A stretch of 64,000 nucleotides of DNA from Perkinsela sp. pyNocScin1 (GCA_964019655.1 CAXHTR010000007.1:186001-250000); one strand, 5' to 3'; positions 1 to 10,020 are shown, counted from the stretch's first letter. The notes: generated by a model from the letters alone, not told the origin. Numbers and translations: made by a program.

Positions 1-1
1 C

Positions 2-278
2 GACACGCTGACAATTTTCTGTGCACAGTGCTGCCTATTCACGGGATCTCTTGACTTCAGCACGCTGCCCAGGGGCCTCGAGGGGCTGTTTGTCACTTGG
101 AACTGCATTCAGTCGATAGCGAACATTTCGAATCTCCCAAAGAGCCTCCGATATTTCCAAATTATCGAAGATCAGCTCGAAAACGAGTTTGTGGAAGTCG
201 GCAAGCTCCCAGGTTGGCTGTAGCGGTTTGGAAGTGAAAGTCCTGCACGAGGTGGACAGGAAGCGCGTGAAGGATTAA
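2..278 (+). pseudogene. 3' end of a short-form LRR gene, frameshifted, 5' end outside window
   Basis: Reading from base 2, the frame encodes LRR units (G-S-L-D-F-S-T-L-P) and the short-form C-cap (V-E-V-G-K-L-P), then stops at 221-223. From base 225 another frame gives the expected C-terminal block V-K-V-L-H-E-V-D-R-K-R-V, ending at TAA 276-278. The intact relative at 54196-54867 has V-K-V-L-D-E-V-D-K-E-R-V at the same place, so an indel near 210-224 has broken this copy, or there is a sequencing error. The 5' part lies before the window. Confidence 0.7.
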
Positions 279-432
279 TGTAGGGAAAGGCGAGAAGAAG
301 AAATGCATACAATGCGCTACAATATTCAACTGAATAGTACTTGATGCGAAGTAGTACAATTTCGACAGATTTTCTGTTCTTCGAAAAATTTCACATAAAA
401 TATTATTTCCTACTTTTACCCTTCACTTAAAG

Positions 433-1272
433 ATGATCGCTTTTCTCAGATGTGTCGACCCCACCCTCGGCCGCCTCGACTACGAGTCGCTGTCCGACCA
501 AAGCCTCATAGAAATGCTCATCGAGGGCTGCACACCTGAGACAAAAAAGCAGTTTCAGGACACAAATGGATCCTATAGCGGTGTCTGCGACTGGCCAGGC
601 GTGAAAATTACTGCAAAAGAGCGCGTGCAGTGCTTTGAGACGCTTTTACTCGACGAGAAGCTCAAGGGCACAGTCGAGCTTTCGTTTATCCCACCAGAAA
701 TGACTGAGTTTGCCGCCATCCAGGATGGATTTCACGGGACGCTCGAGACGGCTACGCTGCCAGCCAAAATGAAGATTTTCAAGGCGATTGAGCAAAAGCT
801 CACTGGGACACTCAACTTGGCAAAGCTTCCCAAACTTTTAGAACATTTCAATGTGCTGATGAACGCTTTTACAGGCAGCTGCGACTTGACGAGTCTTCCA
901 GAAAATCTACGGTCGCTCATTCTCGGGCACAACGAGCTCAGCGGGAGTGTTTTATTGACAAGTCTTCCACAAGAGCTGGTACACCTTTCGCTGCGGCACA
1001 ATTCCTTTCACGGAGAGCTTGACTTTGACCACCTTCCAGAGAACCTTCGTGACCTTTTCATTGACTGCAACCGATTCTTAGGGGAATTTCGGCTGACGAA
1101 GGCCCCGAAGGCGCTGTATGTTCTGGAGGCCAGGCACAACCTTTTTTCGGGGACAGCGGTCATCCAACAGGACACACCAAGGGACATTTCGCTGGCAGGC
1201 AACAAAATACGGGCCGTTGTAAATGAAAATGGAAGGGCTGTGTCAAGCTTTGTACTGCTTGATTGTCTCTAG
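433..1272 (+). CDS. LRR protein, long form, 279 aa, predicted secreted
   Basis: ATG at 433 follows a pyrimidine-rich stretch ending AAG. Residues 1-10 are a short hydrophobic leader, then the family block G-R-L-D-Y-E-S-L-S-D-Q at 13-23. The N-cap is V-C-D-W-P-G-V-K-I (51-59); the second cap cysteine is replaced by Ile. About eight LRRs of 23 residues follow (for example N-A-F-T-G-S-C-D-L and N-E-L-S-G-S-V-L-L), then a C-cap ending A-V-V-N-E-N-G-R-A. There is no transmembrane segment. LRRs of this type bind protein or glycan ligands on a concave beta surface; the ligand is unknown. Closest in architecture are 51640 and 32228. Confidence 0.88.
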   Translation: MIAFLRCVDPTLGRLDYESLSDQSLIEMLIEGCTPETKKQFQDTNGSYSGVCDWPGVKITAKERVQCFETLLLDEKLKGTVELSFIPPEMTEFAAIQDGFHGTLETATLPAKMKIFKAIEQKLTGTLNLAKLPKLLEHFNVLMNAFTGSCDLTSLPENLRSLILGHNELSGSVLLTSLPQELVHLSLRHNSFHGELDFDHLPENLRDLFIDCNRFLGEFRLTKAPKALYVLEARHNLFSGTAVIQQDTPRDISLAGNKIRAVVNENGRAVSSFVLLDCL

Positions 1273-1669
1273 GAGAAAAATGGGCATGGTCATTTGCCTG
1301 AAGTGGTGAGAAGTATCTGAATATATCTGAAAGATGAAATGGGGAGTATTGGCCAAACTTCAGCGCACGAAGCCTCTTCAGGCATAGTTAGAAAGACTTC
1401 GCATAGATTCACTTCTTTGGTCAAATTCGTCTCATTCATCTGAGAAGAAGCATTCATTCATTCTTGTCCATTCAGAGTCTCTTGAGGTTATCTTGAGTTT
1501 TGGTGTCCGTTCGAAATTCAGAGCCTTTCCCTTCTTCTTTATGAGCATCTGTGCTTCTTTGTCTTTGGGCCTTTACTGTAAATTTGTGTGTATTCGTGCA
1601 TATTCTTTGCGTGATCAATCTCTCATTTCTTGTGAATTCATGATAATATCTCCTTCATTTATCTCTTCA
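1273..1669 (+). other. Intergenic region
   Basis: No gene is supported. The downstream LRR frame stays open back to about 1493 with further ATGs at 1541 and 1640, so part of this stretch could be an N-terminal extension. The segment 1640-1669 is pyrimidine-rich and resembles a leader or acceptor region. Confidence 0.5.
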
Positions 1670-2707
1670 ATGTTCTCCCTCATTCACTCCGCCGACCACC
1701 GTGGCCGTGTCAACCTTTCCATGCTCGACGACCAGACCATCATGGAGTGCCTCGTCAGCCAGTGCGACCTCCGCACGCAGCGCTTCTTCCACGACCAGAG
1801 CGAATCATACAAGGAGGTCTGCAGGTGGTCAAACGTCAGGTGTGACGCTGAAAAGAATGTCACGCACATCCGCTGGCACCAGCTCTTTCACGCCACGAAC
1901 CAAATAGTCGACTTCTTGATGTTACCGCACAAGCTGGAGAAGCTGCAGATGGATGATGCAAATATAACGATGCGACTGCATGCAGAAGCACTTCCAGAGA
2001 CACTCGGGACCCTGATGATTTTCAGAACCAAACTCGCAGACATGATTCCTCTCAATATGCTACCGAGTAGCCTCGAAACGCTTCAAATCTATCAGAGTGG
2101 CGTCTCTGGCGGTTGTGACCTGGATTATCTGCCCGATGGGCTAACAACACTCGATCTTACAGATAATTCGCTGTCAGGGACTATCAGTACTGTAAAGCTC
2201 CCACGAGATCTTCAGTCGATTCAACTCAGCGATAATCAATTTTTTGGGTCTGTGGACTTTTCAGAGCTGCCTGAGACGCTTCGCCTACTCAACCTGTCAA
2301 AAAATGCGTTTTCAGGGGGTCTTAGCCTCAGCAAACTTCCCAATGCTCTGGAAGAAATAAAGCTCTATCAGAACAAATTTTTGGGGTCTGTGGACCTCAC
2401 GCAATTGCCACGGCAGCTGCGCGTGCTGCACCTCTCTGATAATATGTTTTTTGGGGAAATAGATGTGCGGTTGCTCCCTGTTGGGCTGCTCGAGCTCGAA
2501 CTCGCACGCAACGAGCTCTCAGGGAATTTTGACGCCTCAAAGCTGCCGTCTGCACTTCGAGTGTTCGACCTCAAAGGAAACAAATTCAGCGGAGATCTGG
2601 ATCTGACGGGTGCCAGTAGGCAGACGCGGGTGCTTTACTTTAACTCTGGGTTCGACATGGTGACGCAGCAGAGTGGTCGGAAGGTGAAGGCGAATCCGTA
2701 TGGGTAA
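1670..2707 (+). CDS. LRR protein, long form, about 345 aa
   Basis: I place the start at ATG 1670 because M-F-S-L-I-H-S-A-D then G-R-V-N-L-S-M-L matches the leader and cap of other members. In-frame ATGs at 1640 and 1541 would add 10 or 43 mostly hydrophobic residues and cannot be excluded. The N-cap is V-C-R-W-S-N-V-R-C with both cysteines kept. About ten LRRs follow (N-S-L-S-G-T-I-S, N-Q-F-F-G-S-V-D-F, N-K-F-L-G-S-V-D-L, N-M-F-F-G-E-I-D-V), with a basic C-terminal tail and no membrane anchor. Likely a secreted or lumenal binding protein; the partner is unknown. Confidence 0.85.
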   Translation: MFSLIHSADHRGRVNLSMLDDQTIMECLVSQCDLRTQRFFHDQSESYKEVCRWSNVRCDAEKNVTHIRWHQLFHATNQIVDFLMLPHKLEKLQMDDANITMRLHAEALPETLGTLMIFRTKLADMIPLNMLPSSLETLQIYQSGVSGGCDLDYLPDGLTTLDLTDNSLSGTISTVKLPRDLQSIQLSDNQFFGSVDFSELPETLRLLNLSKNAFSGGLSLSKLPNALEEIKLYQNKFLGSVDLTQLPRQLRVLHLSDNMFFGEIDVRLLPVGLLELELARNELSGNFDASKLPSALRVFDLKGNKFSGDLDLTGASRQTRVLYFNSGFDMVTQQSGRKVKANPYG

Positions 2708-3162
2708 CTGGGAAAATGTGTGCTTGTTGATAAAATCTGGGATGGAAAATAAGGGACTGCTATAATCAGGCTTGTGAATGACCTGCACCAAATTTTTGAA
2801 AGATTTATGTTTCGTTGTCTATTCTGCCCTATGAACGTAGAAGAAAAAGTAGATTGCGCAGTTTCAGACCAAAATTATGAATTCTGAAAATGCACTGTAC
2901 GGGATTTGTTGGATTGACTCTCAAATAAAAATATGTCAAGTCATCTAGGGCCAGAATGAATCCCTTTAGTGTGCATATCTCATAGTGGTGATCGTCGATT
3001 AAAAAATCTCAATGGATGGGAAACACTGTGGGAGACAAGTCAAGTTTTCTTGGCAACATTGAACGCTAAAGAAGAAGTCCTATTCTTTTCTTTTTAAAGT
3101 AATTTGTACACTCAAAACCACTTTCAGCTCAATCTATCACTTTATCTTTTTAAATCCACTAA
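2708..3162 (+). other. Intergenic region
   Basis: AT-rich, no supported coding. The last 50 bases before 3163 are pyrimidine-rich (CTTTCAGCTC then runs of T) and look like a leader or acceptor region. Confidence 0.5.
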
Positions 3163-3795
3163 ATGCTCATACTTTTCGCCATGGCAGACGCCACATCTGC
3201 CGGGCGCTTCAACGCCTCTCTGCTCACCCAGGCGCAAAGGCTCGAGCTCTTCTTTGTCCCTGATCGAGAGCAGCCGCTCCACGCTTTCTTCGAAGGCCAG
3301 GAAGAGGACGCTTGCTCGTACATCGGGATCGAGTGCAGCGCAGACGGTGCCATCGCTGAAATCCACTGGGTGAATGTGCTCTGGACCCGAGCGGCTGTGC
3401 TTCACATGCGCTATATGCCCGACAGCGTCAAGGCCTTTGTGGTGTGCAACGCGCGGAATCTCCGTGGAGAAGTGGACTTGACGGGCCTGCCGCGGGACAT
3501 GAAGACAATCATTGCAACGCAAACACAGCTCTCCGGCACGCTCGACCTCAGCCGGCTGCCATCGACGATGGAGCGTGTCCAATTTGAGCGAAACAAAATT
3601 TCTTCGTTGCTGAACGTTCGCAATCTTCCAGAGGGCTTGCAGGAGCTCATTGTACGCGAGTATGGCATCCAAGAGGAAATCTTGGAAATCGGAAAGCTAC
3701 CGAGCAGGCTGCAGCCGGACTTTGCGCAGTGTGGGCTCAAAGGCGTGAAGTTGGAGTGTGCGGAAGACAGGCCGAAGGTGACGTGGAAGATCTAA
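3163..3795 (+). CDS. LRR protein, short form, 210 aa
   Basis: ATG 3163 starts M-L-I-L-F-A-M-A-D, the leader, then A-G-R-F-N-A-S-L-L-T-Q. The N-cap is A-C-S-Y-I-G-I-E-C, with the usual Trp replaced by Tyr. Four to five LRRs follow (L-R-G-E-V-D-L-T-G-L-P, T-Q-L-S-G-T-L-D-L), then the short-form C-cap: an L-L-N-V-R-N-L-P unit and I-G-K-L-P. Length fits the 205-217 aa subgroup. The first + strand intact copy of this subgroup in the window; others are at 5717, 12035, 13847, 14655 and 15801. Confidence 0.87.
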   Translation: MLILFAMADATSAGRFNASLLTQAQRLELFFVPDREQPLHAFFEGQEEDACSYIGIECSADGAIAEIHWVNVLWTRAAVLHMRYMPDSVKAFVVCNARNLRGEVDLTGLPRDMKTIIATQTQLSGTLDLSRLPSTMERVQFERNKISSLLNVRNLPEGLQELIVREYGIQEEILEIGKLPSRLQPDFAQCGLKGVKLECAEDRPKVTWKI

Positions 3796-4323
3796 GACAA
3801 GAGTTTTAAGCGTGAATAAGAATATGAAAGAGAGAGTGATGCGTAGAGATGATTTATTTGATAGTTTTGAGTATTCTATTTTTATGCGCTTCAATGAAAT
3901 AAAAGGCTTCGATAAAAGCACAGCAAGTAAGAAGCGCTTCGTGAACATATGTGAAAAAATCGAAACTGCAGAGTTGATTCTTGGGACAAGCTGCATAGCA
4001 TGAAGCGACCATCTGTCAATGCCACGGTCTTACTGTCGCAATATTCGAAAGGAGTTTATGCAAACATGCATGCGCCCATAAACTGTACCAATCTTTGCAC
4101 AACAATGAAAAGAATACGTCTTTTCATAGAAGAAGAATTTTCATAGAAGAATACTGCAATGGCTGAATTATTTCTATGACAATTCCAAGTCAGTGTTAAT
4201 TGTGCAGCTTGCGCACTGAAAGCTCGGTATTGCTATAAACTATGTGACCGCTTGTACCAAAGCCACAATAGAAAGCCATGTTGAGATGGATCTTTTACAT
4301 TTCTTTATCCTGATTACTACTCA
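3796..4323 (+). other. Intergenic region with a 17-bp tandem repeat
   Basis: No gene supported. At 4121-4151 a 17-bp unit (TTTTCATAGAAGAAGAA) is followed by a partial second copy. Confidence 0.5.
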
Positions 4324-5049
4324 ATGACGACTCTTGTGCTTCTTACCCTTCCGACGCTATGTTCTGATCATGCACGAGTAGCTTATAATTTCCAAGAACA
4401 ATGCATGCAGCGCCTCATTCACTTATCGAATCGCTCTCGACAGGAGCGAGCTGATTTCTTTGAAGCCCGAGGAATTCTTCGGTCAAACAAAATAACGAGC
4501 TCGTGCGAATGGGAGCACGTGCTGTGTACTGAAGGAGCCGTCACAGCGATTATATGGGAAAGGCTACTGCGTGATGTTCGCATCGACATGCGATGGATTC
4601 CACCGGGAGTTGTTCGGGTCTACCTCAGAAATCAGAACATAGGTAATCTTTTCAATGTTGCTTACCTACCAAAGTCACTCGAGTACTTGAATTTTGAAGG
4701 GAGCAAGATGCAAGGGTCCGCGGACTTGACGAAACTGCCGAAGCCGATGAGACACTTTATTGCGAATGGGAACGAACTTACTGGCTTTGCAGATTTGACT
4801 CGCCTGCCCCCAAGCATACAGCATATTGAAATGCGGCGAAATCACATTGAAAAAGTGTATGGAACGATCGATGACCTTCCGACATCGCTAAAGAAAGCAT
4901 GTTTTGGTCAGTACCACAAGAAAATTCAGTATGTCGCGCTCGATAAGCGAGCAAAAGACCCAAGAATCGTGCTGTGGATCGTACGAAAGCGGAAGGCTGT
5001 CAATATTCTGACAGGGCCAGGCTTTGAGCTCATCGAGGAACAATTATAA
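4324..5049 (+). CDS. Divergent LRR protein, 241 aa
   Basis: ATG 4324 opens with a hydrophobic leader M-T-T-L-V-L-L-T-L-P, then a charged helical stretch instead of the usual G-R-x-D block. The N-cap S-C-E-W-E-H-V-L-C keeps both cysteines and the Trp. R-I/V-D-M-R-W-I-P-P then LRRs such as S-K-M-Q-G-S-A-D-L-T-K-L-P and N-E-L-T-G-F-A-D-L. The tail from about residue 200 is basic and non-repetitive. It groups with 25809, 60761 and 63437 by the D-M-x-W-x-P-P segment after the cap. Soluble, secretory leader likely; ligand unknown. Confidence 0.82.
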   Translation: MTTLVLLTLPTLCSDHARVAYNFQEQCMQRLIHLSNRSRQERADFFEARGILRSNKITSSCEWEHVLCTEGAVTAIIWERLLRDVRIDMRWIPPGVVRVYLRNQNIGNLFNVAYLPKSLEYLNFEGSKMQGSADLTKLPKPMRHFIANGNELTGFADLTRLPPSIQHIEMRRNHIEKVYGTIDDLPTSLKKACFGQYHKKIQYVALDKRAKDPRIVLWIVRKRKAVNILTGPGFELIEEQL

Positions 5050-5716
5050 GGTCATCGAGAGAGCAATATCTACTCAAGGGGTGTGAAAGATCTATGTGCT
5101 CGCTCGGGCTGTTTATTCAAAGCAAAGTATTCACAAATGTTCTTCTTTTCTATTTTCGATAATAAAATCAATTTCCAGTTTTCCGATATTCTTGAAATGA
5201 GCGTGGCGGCATTCTTTCACGGCAGTTAGGGGCTTACTATCTTTGCCAAGAAAGAAAATGTCTCATTATTTTGCATTGTTCCAGGAGCTTTCTGCATTGT
5301 TCCAGGAGCTTTCTGCATTGTTGTCACTTCATGCGTAAGGCCCACTGCTATAGTCGTTGTATTCTGAGAGGTCAAGTTTTATCTTTTGCATATTAGTCGA
5401 TTCCTGAACCAATGTTTCGTTTCCACAGAGTGAATCTTGTAACGCATCTCTGGATCGGCTTGATCTCACTATAAAGCGCTGCTTTTGGACCGCTAAGTCT
5501 AGGCAACTGGATTTTGCAATTTGTGCTGAGCTTGTCGTCACATTTCTTTCCACCCAGTCCATGAAATTTATGGATGCTATCTATGAATGGATATGATCTA
5601 AAGAAAGTAATTTGAGAAGGGAAACGTCCCCGATGAAGGACGTAATAGTAGATTCAAAGCAAATTCCACTTCTTTTTATTTCATCTCTCACCGCCTTATT
5701 CTTCAAGTTTCCAAAA
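5050..5716 (+). other. Intergenic region
   Basis: No independent gene is supported. It contains the tandem repeat at 5272-5322. The frame of the next gene stays open back to 5612 with an ATG at 5633, but 5671-5707 is a pyrimidine tract ending CTTCAAG, more like a leader with an AG acceptor. Confidence 0.5.
5272..5322. repeat. 21-bp tandem repeat, about 2.4 copies
   Basis: Two exact copies of a 21-bp unit beginning TGCATTGTTCCAGG (5272-5292, 5293-5313) and a partial third (TGCATTGTT). Non-coding. Confidence 0.9.
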
Positions 5717-6367
5717 ATGCTCCTTCTCTTCTCCAGTGACATCCCTTCCCTCGGTAGAGCAGACAAAGAAATGCTCACGAGCCAACAGAGGATGGAAATG
5801 CTCCTCGTCACAGAAGATGGCTCCAGCCCTTTCGATACAAAACAGTCAATCATCGACGATGCGTGCACATGGCCTGGTGTTTCCTGCTCGAGCGAGGGCG
5901 AAGTCACCCAGATCGAGTGGTCAGACCCTGACCGCAAGCTCAGTGGCTCAATCAACTTTGGGATGCTCCCGCGCTATCTTCTTACTATCGGCTTTGTATC
6001 GCAGGATTTTGTCGGCGAAGTCGACACAAGCGATCTCCCAAGTAATCTCACACAACTCAAAGTCATCGTGTGCGAGTTCACAGGTACACTCAATCTCGGT
6101 CACTTGCCTCGTACACTGGAAATTTTCACTTTTGTCGAAAATCGCATCACGCGCATCGAGAACATGGTCAACCTTCCGATTTCTCTGCAAAGTTTTACAA
6201 TTGATGAGCGATTCATCGAGCAGGATGATCTCATCATTGGCACACTTCCGCAGAACACTTTTGTCATCAGTGTGCAGATCCCAAATACGCCAAATATTCG
6301 CTGGGAGTGCCCAAACGATCGGTGCCGGACGATCGTCAGCACGGGTGACTATGAAGACTATTGGTAA
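5717..6367 (+). CDS. LRR protein, short form, 216 aa
   Basis: ATG 5717 gives M-L-L-L-F-S-S-D-I-P then L-G-R-A-D-K-E-M-L, in register with the subgroup; an upstream in-frame ATG (5633) would put a second hydrophobic stretch in front and is less likely because a pyrimidine tract and AG lie between. N-cap A-C-T-W-P-G-V-S-C. LRRs include K-L-S-G-S-I-N-F, D-F-V-G-E-V-D-T and C-E-F-T-G-T-L-N-L. The C-cap has the N-M-V-N-L-P unit, then I-G-T-L-P; the last 20 residues are unusual (C-P-N-D-R-C), unlike the usual acidic end. Predicted secreted or lumenal. Confidence 0.85.
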   Translation: MLLLFSSDIPSLGRADKEMLTSQQRMEMLLVTEDGSSPFDTKQSIIDDACTWPGVSCSSEGEVTQIEWSDPDRKLSGSINFGMLPRYLLTIGFVSQDFVGEVDTSDLPSNLTQLKVIVCEFTGTLNLGHLPRTLEIFTFVENRITRIENMVNLPISLQSFTIDERFIEQDDLIIGTLPQNTFVISVQIPNTPNIRWECPNDRCRTIVSTGDYEDYW

Positions 6368-6473
6368 AGGCTCGACATTGATAAATTTAAAAGAAATCAT
6401 TGACTTGCGACAACGCACTTTCATTTAAGTGATCTTCTACCTTGTTCCGTCTTTTTTTAGAAAAAAGCTTCAA

Positions 6474-7430
6474 ATGTCTTTTCTCTTAGCGATCCTGACG
6501 TGCAGTGATACAAAAACTGCTCCTCTCGGCAGATTCGACACAGATATGCTCCCCGATCAGCTGATCATGGAAGCCTTTATGTCCCAGTTCAACGAGTGGA
6601 CACAAGCAAGGTTTCAGGACGCCAACGGCGATTTCCTAGAGGTCTGCAGCTGGTCCTGTGTCACGTGCACAGAGGGCCCTGATCCAAAAGTCATCAAAAT
6701 CAGCAGATTCCTCAATTCCGGAGGATCTGTACCTGTCAAACTCAACCTGCTCCCACCAAAGCTCACGCATATTGAACTCGACGGGTTCAAGTGCGAAGTT
6801 GCCATTGACTTTCAATAATTACCGCGCAAAGTCGAAAATATCAAGATCACGGCGGGCCGCTATCGCGGCGGCATGGACTTTGCGCAGCTGCCGCCAGCGC
6901 TTGATTTTCTGCATCTCGAGGGGAGGGCCCACCAGTCCATATATCTTTCCAGCTTATCAGCGACCCTTCGCCAAATGAAGCTCTCCAAGAACGATTTCCA
7001 GGGGTCTGTGCACTTTGCAGCGCTTCCAGCGCTGCTGGAGTCCCTCACGATCAGCAGCAACCGAATGCAGGGCACCATCGATCTTTCAAGCATTCAGGAT
7101 AAACTGCACACAATCCTCTTGATGAACAATCAGCTTGAAGGGGAAATTGACCTCTGTGGCCTGCACGAGGGCATTAAAGTCCTCGACCTGCAGCAGAACA
7201 ATTTTCACGGGACGATAGACCTCTCGCGCTTGCCGGCGCGCATGCAGACGCTCAGCGTTGGCTGGAACAGGCTGCGGGGCCCTGTCGACCTCAGCAAGCT
7301 GCCAGTGGGCTTCTACCTGCTGAACCTTTCTGAGAACAACTTTGAGGGGACACTCGATCTGCGCGCTGTCCTGGGCCGGACAGAGGTGTTTCGCAGGAAC
7401 GCTGGATTTAGTCAAGTATTGGGGGAGTGA
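6474..7430 (+). pseudogene. LRR gene, long form, split by one in-frame TAA
   Basis: ATG 6474 (M-S-F-L-L-A-I-L-T-C) lies 13 bases after a strong acceptor-like tract (6441-6460, T7 then AG). N-cap V-C-S-W-S-C-V-T-C. The frame reaches TAA at 6816-6818 after V-A-I-D-F-Q, then continues in the same frame with L-P-R-K-V and seven or more good LRRs to 7430 (G-S-V-H-F-A-A-L-P, N-N-F-H-G-T-I-D-L, N-N-F-E-G-T-L-D-L). There is no frameshift. Either a recent nonsense mutation or stop readthrough; the intact length would be 318 codons. Confidence 0.8.
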
Positions 7431-8415
7431 GGCGACGGGGTATTACGAAATTTAGAGCGATAAGTTGAAATTTGAGAAATAGTCGTATTCGTTTGATACA
7501 GCTGGATGTGTTTACTCAGTGCCATATGTTGAGCTGCCGTTTTTATATTTCGTATGCACAAAAATGCTTCAATAAACGTCAGTGTACGAGGGCCTGTATG
7601 TAGCTGGGTGGTTTGTGAATATCGACCGGCTTCCGAGCACGCAGCGTGACGTTCACCGCAGTCGGGCCACGCCAGGCAATGACCGGGAACTCGAAATACT
7701 TCCTCGAGGGGCGTGGCACTTCACACTGGACTTCGTTAGCTTCCAGCGATTTTTGAAGCGTTCCACGCATAGAATAGTAGCTCATTCCTAAAGCTGATAG
7801 CTAATTCCTTCGAAACTTCACTTTTGTACGCTTTGGATCCGTGCACTGGTCAAAATCGAAGTCCACAGCCGGTCCTCCAAATAGCCTACAGTCTGTCATA
7901 TTGATCTGCATGACTGAAAAGGTCAAACACATCGCGCTTTGGAAAGGTACAGCGGATAAGCGCGGCCCAGCATTTCTGCCTGTGATGGCTGTGAAAAGCG
8001 ACCTAGTCGTGTTCCCCTGGCCGGAAGGGGTGAGCATGAAAACCAAAGTCTGAGGGAAGAGGGTGAGATTGTCCTTTTCCAGTCTAAAATTCGAAGGAAA
8101 TGCAGAGGATCTCAACTGTGATCTATAATTTTAGTCATTAAAGTCATAGCGCAGAAATAATGCAGATCTCGCCAAAGAACGAGTCTGCATTCACTTCAAT
8201 CACCTTCAAATCACCCATGTATTATTCATGAACGAAAAGTTTTACTTGGTTTTGTTTTGGTCAGCCCATGTACCTAATGAAATGACACACCACTGGAGTG
8301 CGTTTCACATGCTGACGAATCAAATCCCCCGAGGGCTTCTAAGTGCTCATTTCCCATTTTATACAATTCTTAGATACAATTCTTAGATACAATCCACTTC
8401 CAATACAATTCTTAA
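7431..8415. other. Intergenic region holding an antisense coding relic
   Basis: The longest gene-free stretch on the + arm. The only coding-like signal is the minus-strand frame listed at 7579-8115. The last 80 bases before 8416 contain three near-copies of ATACAATTCTTA (8361-8416). Confidence 0.5.
7579..8115 (-). pseudogene. Possible coding relic of unknown family, opposite to array polarity
   Basis: On the minus strand one frame stays open for about 178 codons from 8115 to 7579 with a single TAG (7801-7803). No ATG opens it. The translated text is Cys-, Phe- and Val-rich with alternating hydrophobics (M-L-T-P-S-G-Q-G; C-L-T-F-S-V; V-D-F-D-F-D) and does not look like LRR. No family recognised. 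It could be chance, since it has no start and lies antisense to its neighbours. Confidence 0.3.
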
Positions 8416-9270
8416 ATGTTACCGCTTCTCTCGACAGCTGACGCACCCATCGGCCGCTTCGACGTCTCTAGCCTCAGCGACCAGCAGCGCATGGAGCTCA
8501 TCACCCAGGGCTTTGACAAGCAAGACAGGCAGGCCTATCAGTGTCTGAATGGCGACTTCCTCGACGTCTGCGACTGGCCAGCCATCACATGCAATGCAAG
8601 AAATAAGATCACGCAAATACGGTGGGTGAATGAGGACGCCCCAGTCCACGAGGGATCTCTGCGAACGCGCTTCCTTCCACAAACGCTGAAATGGCTGTAC
8701 ATCATCAGATCGATTCTTGGTGGACCATTTGATGCCGAGGGGCTACCAAGGGGCCTGAACGAGCTTGAGCTCAGTGAAACTGAATTTTCAGGAACGTTTG
8801 CCTTTGAATCCATCCCGAGAGGTATGACGCGCTTGAAAATTGACTGCGCGAATTTTATTGGAAGCATCAACCTGGAAAATCTTCCAGAAAACCTAAAAAG
8901 TCTTATAGCGCAGGGATGCGAGTTTTCAGGCGCAATCTCCCTTCAAAAGCTCCCGCCGCATCTCGAAGAGCTCAATCTCTGCCATAACAATCTCACGGGG
9001 ACCATCAGGCTGGACTCCCTGCCTCCCGAAATTGATCTCATCGACATATCGCACAATAATCTTTCGGGGGAGCTAAGCCTGGAAAATGTTCCGGAGAGCT
9101 TACGCTCGCTCAATATACGCGGAAACGCGTTTGAAGGGGTTCTTGACCTTCGAATGGCGCCGCCAGAGCTTCATGTCACCTACAAAAGGTACTACGACGG
9201 GGAGTATACGCAGGATGGCAATGAGGGTTTGGAAATAATTAAGATGGACCTTGGGTTTCTCATGTCATGA
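8416..9270 (+). CDS. LRR protein, long form, 284 aa
   Basis: ATG 8416: M-L-P-L-L-S-T-A-D leader, then I-G-R-F-D-V-S-S-L-S-D-Q. N-cap V-C-D-W-P-A-I-T-C. About seven LRRs of 23 residues (T-E-F-S-G-T-F-A-F, N-F-I-G-S-I-N-L, N-N-L-T-G-T-I-R-L, N-N-L-S-G-E-L-S-L, N-A-F-E-G-V-L-D-L). C-terminal 35 residues are non-repetitive with a Tyr-rich patch. The shortest leaders in the array (about 8 hydrophobic residues) are of this kind. Secreted or lumenal by inference. Confidence 0.88.
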   Translation: MLPLLSTADAPIGRFDVSSLSDQQRMELITQGFDKQDRQAYQCLNGDFLDVCDWPAITCNARNKITQIRWVNEDAPVHEGSLRTRFLPQTLKWLYIIRSILGGPFDAEGLPRGLNELELSETEFSGTFAFESIPRGMTRLKIDCANFIGSINLENLPENLKSLIAQGCEFSGAISLQKLPPHLEELNLCHNNLTGTIRLDSLPPEIDLIDISHNNLSGELSLENVPESLRSLNIRGNAFEGVLDLRMAPPELHVTYKRYYDGEYTQDGNEGLEIIKMDLGFLMS

Positions 9271-9596
9271 GAGGAATGGTAAGTTAATGAAGTATATAAT
9301 CTCAAAGGACTAAATTCATTTTCTGATGGCCCTTTGTGAACCTATGGAGTTGAAAGTTTTGTATCGAAAAAAGTTTCGCATCAATTTTACAAACACACAT
9401 GTCGATCTTTTCATTGAGATTAATTGCTAAGTTTGAGACTGGAAGAAAATTCAAAGCACTGCATACTGCATCTATAGAGCAGGATGACTTGATAACATCG
9501 ATACAGAAAGCTAGCAAAGCTTAAAGTACAATTGGAATGAACACTTCTTCATGAAGATCTTTCTACCAATCAAATGCATCCGCTTCTACTCACAAT

Positions 9597-10020
9597 GCAC
9601 CCCGCGCTTGGCCAATTCGACCTTTCAGCGCTCACTGACCAGATGGCCATGGAGCTCCTCATGCAAGGCTTCGACGCAGATTTTTAAGTGGACTACATAA
9701 ACGCTTCCGGAGACTTCAGCGACATTGCTCAGTGGGAGTACGTTACACAGGATGCGAATGGTGAAGTTACCCAGCTGCGTATCCCAAGCATCGGCGATCA
9801 GCTGTTTGGCGAGGGTGAGATTTCTGGCGAATTCGAGACGAAATATGTTCCTCGTAGTTTTGAGCGCTTTTCTATTGCAAATGTCGAGACCACGGGTATA
9901 TTTGATGTTGCTAGCCTACCGAATTCCATTTAAGAGTTGGAGATTCAGTGGATGCCCTTTACTGGGACCTTTGACTGCACTTCTTTGCCAAGCTCTGCTA
10001 TCTCTCTAAGAAGACAAAGT
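9597..10020 (+). pseudogene. LRR gene remnant with frameshift and stops
   Basis: A leader-like ATG at 9575 leads into the wrong frame; the family text A-L-G-Q-F-D-L-S-A-L-T-D-Q begins only near 9601, so a 1-base loss near 9599-9604 is likely. In-frame stops follow at 9685-9687 and 9931-9933. Between and after them are a cap-like segment (D-I-A-Q-W-E-Y-V-T-Q, both cysteines lost), I-S-G-E-F-E-T and F-T-G-T-F-D-C-T-S-L-P. Homology fades after about 10000. Confidence 0.8.

Noticed and set aside
3812-4003. 63-codon + strand frame
   Set aside because: Lysine-rich text without family features, no homolog recognised; fits chance in AT-rich DNA.
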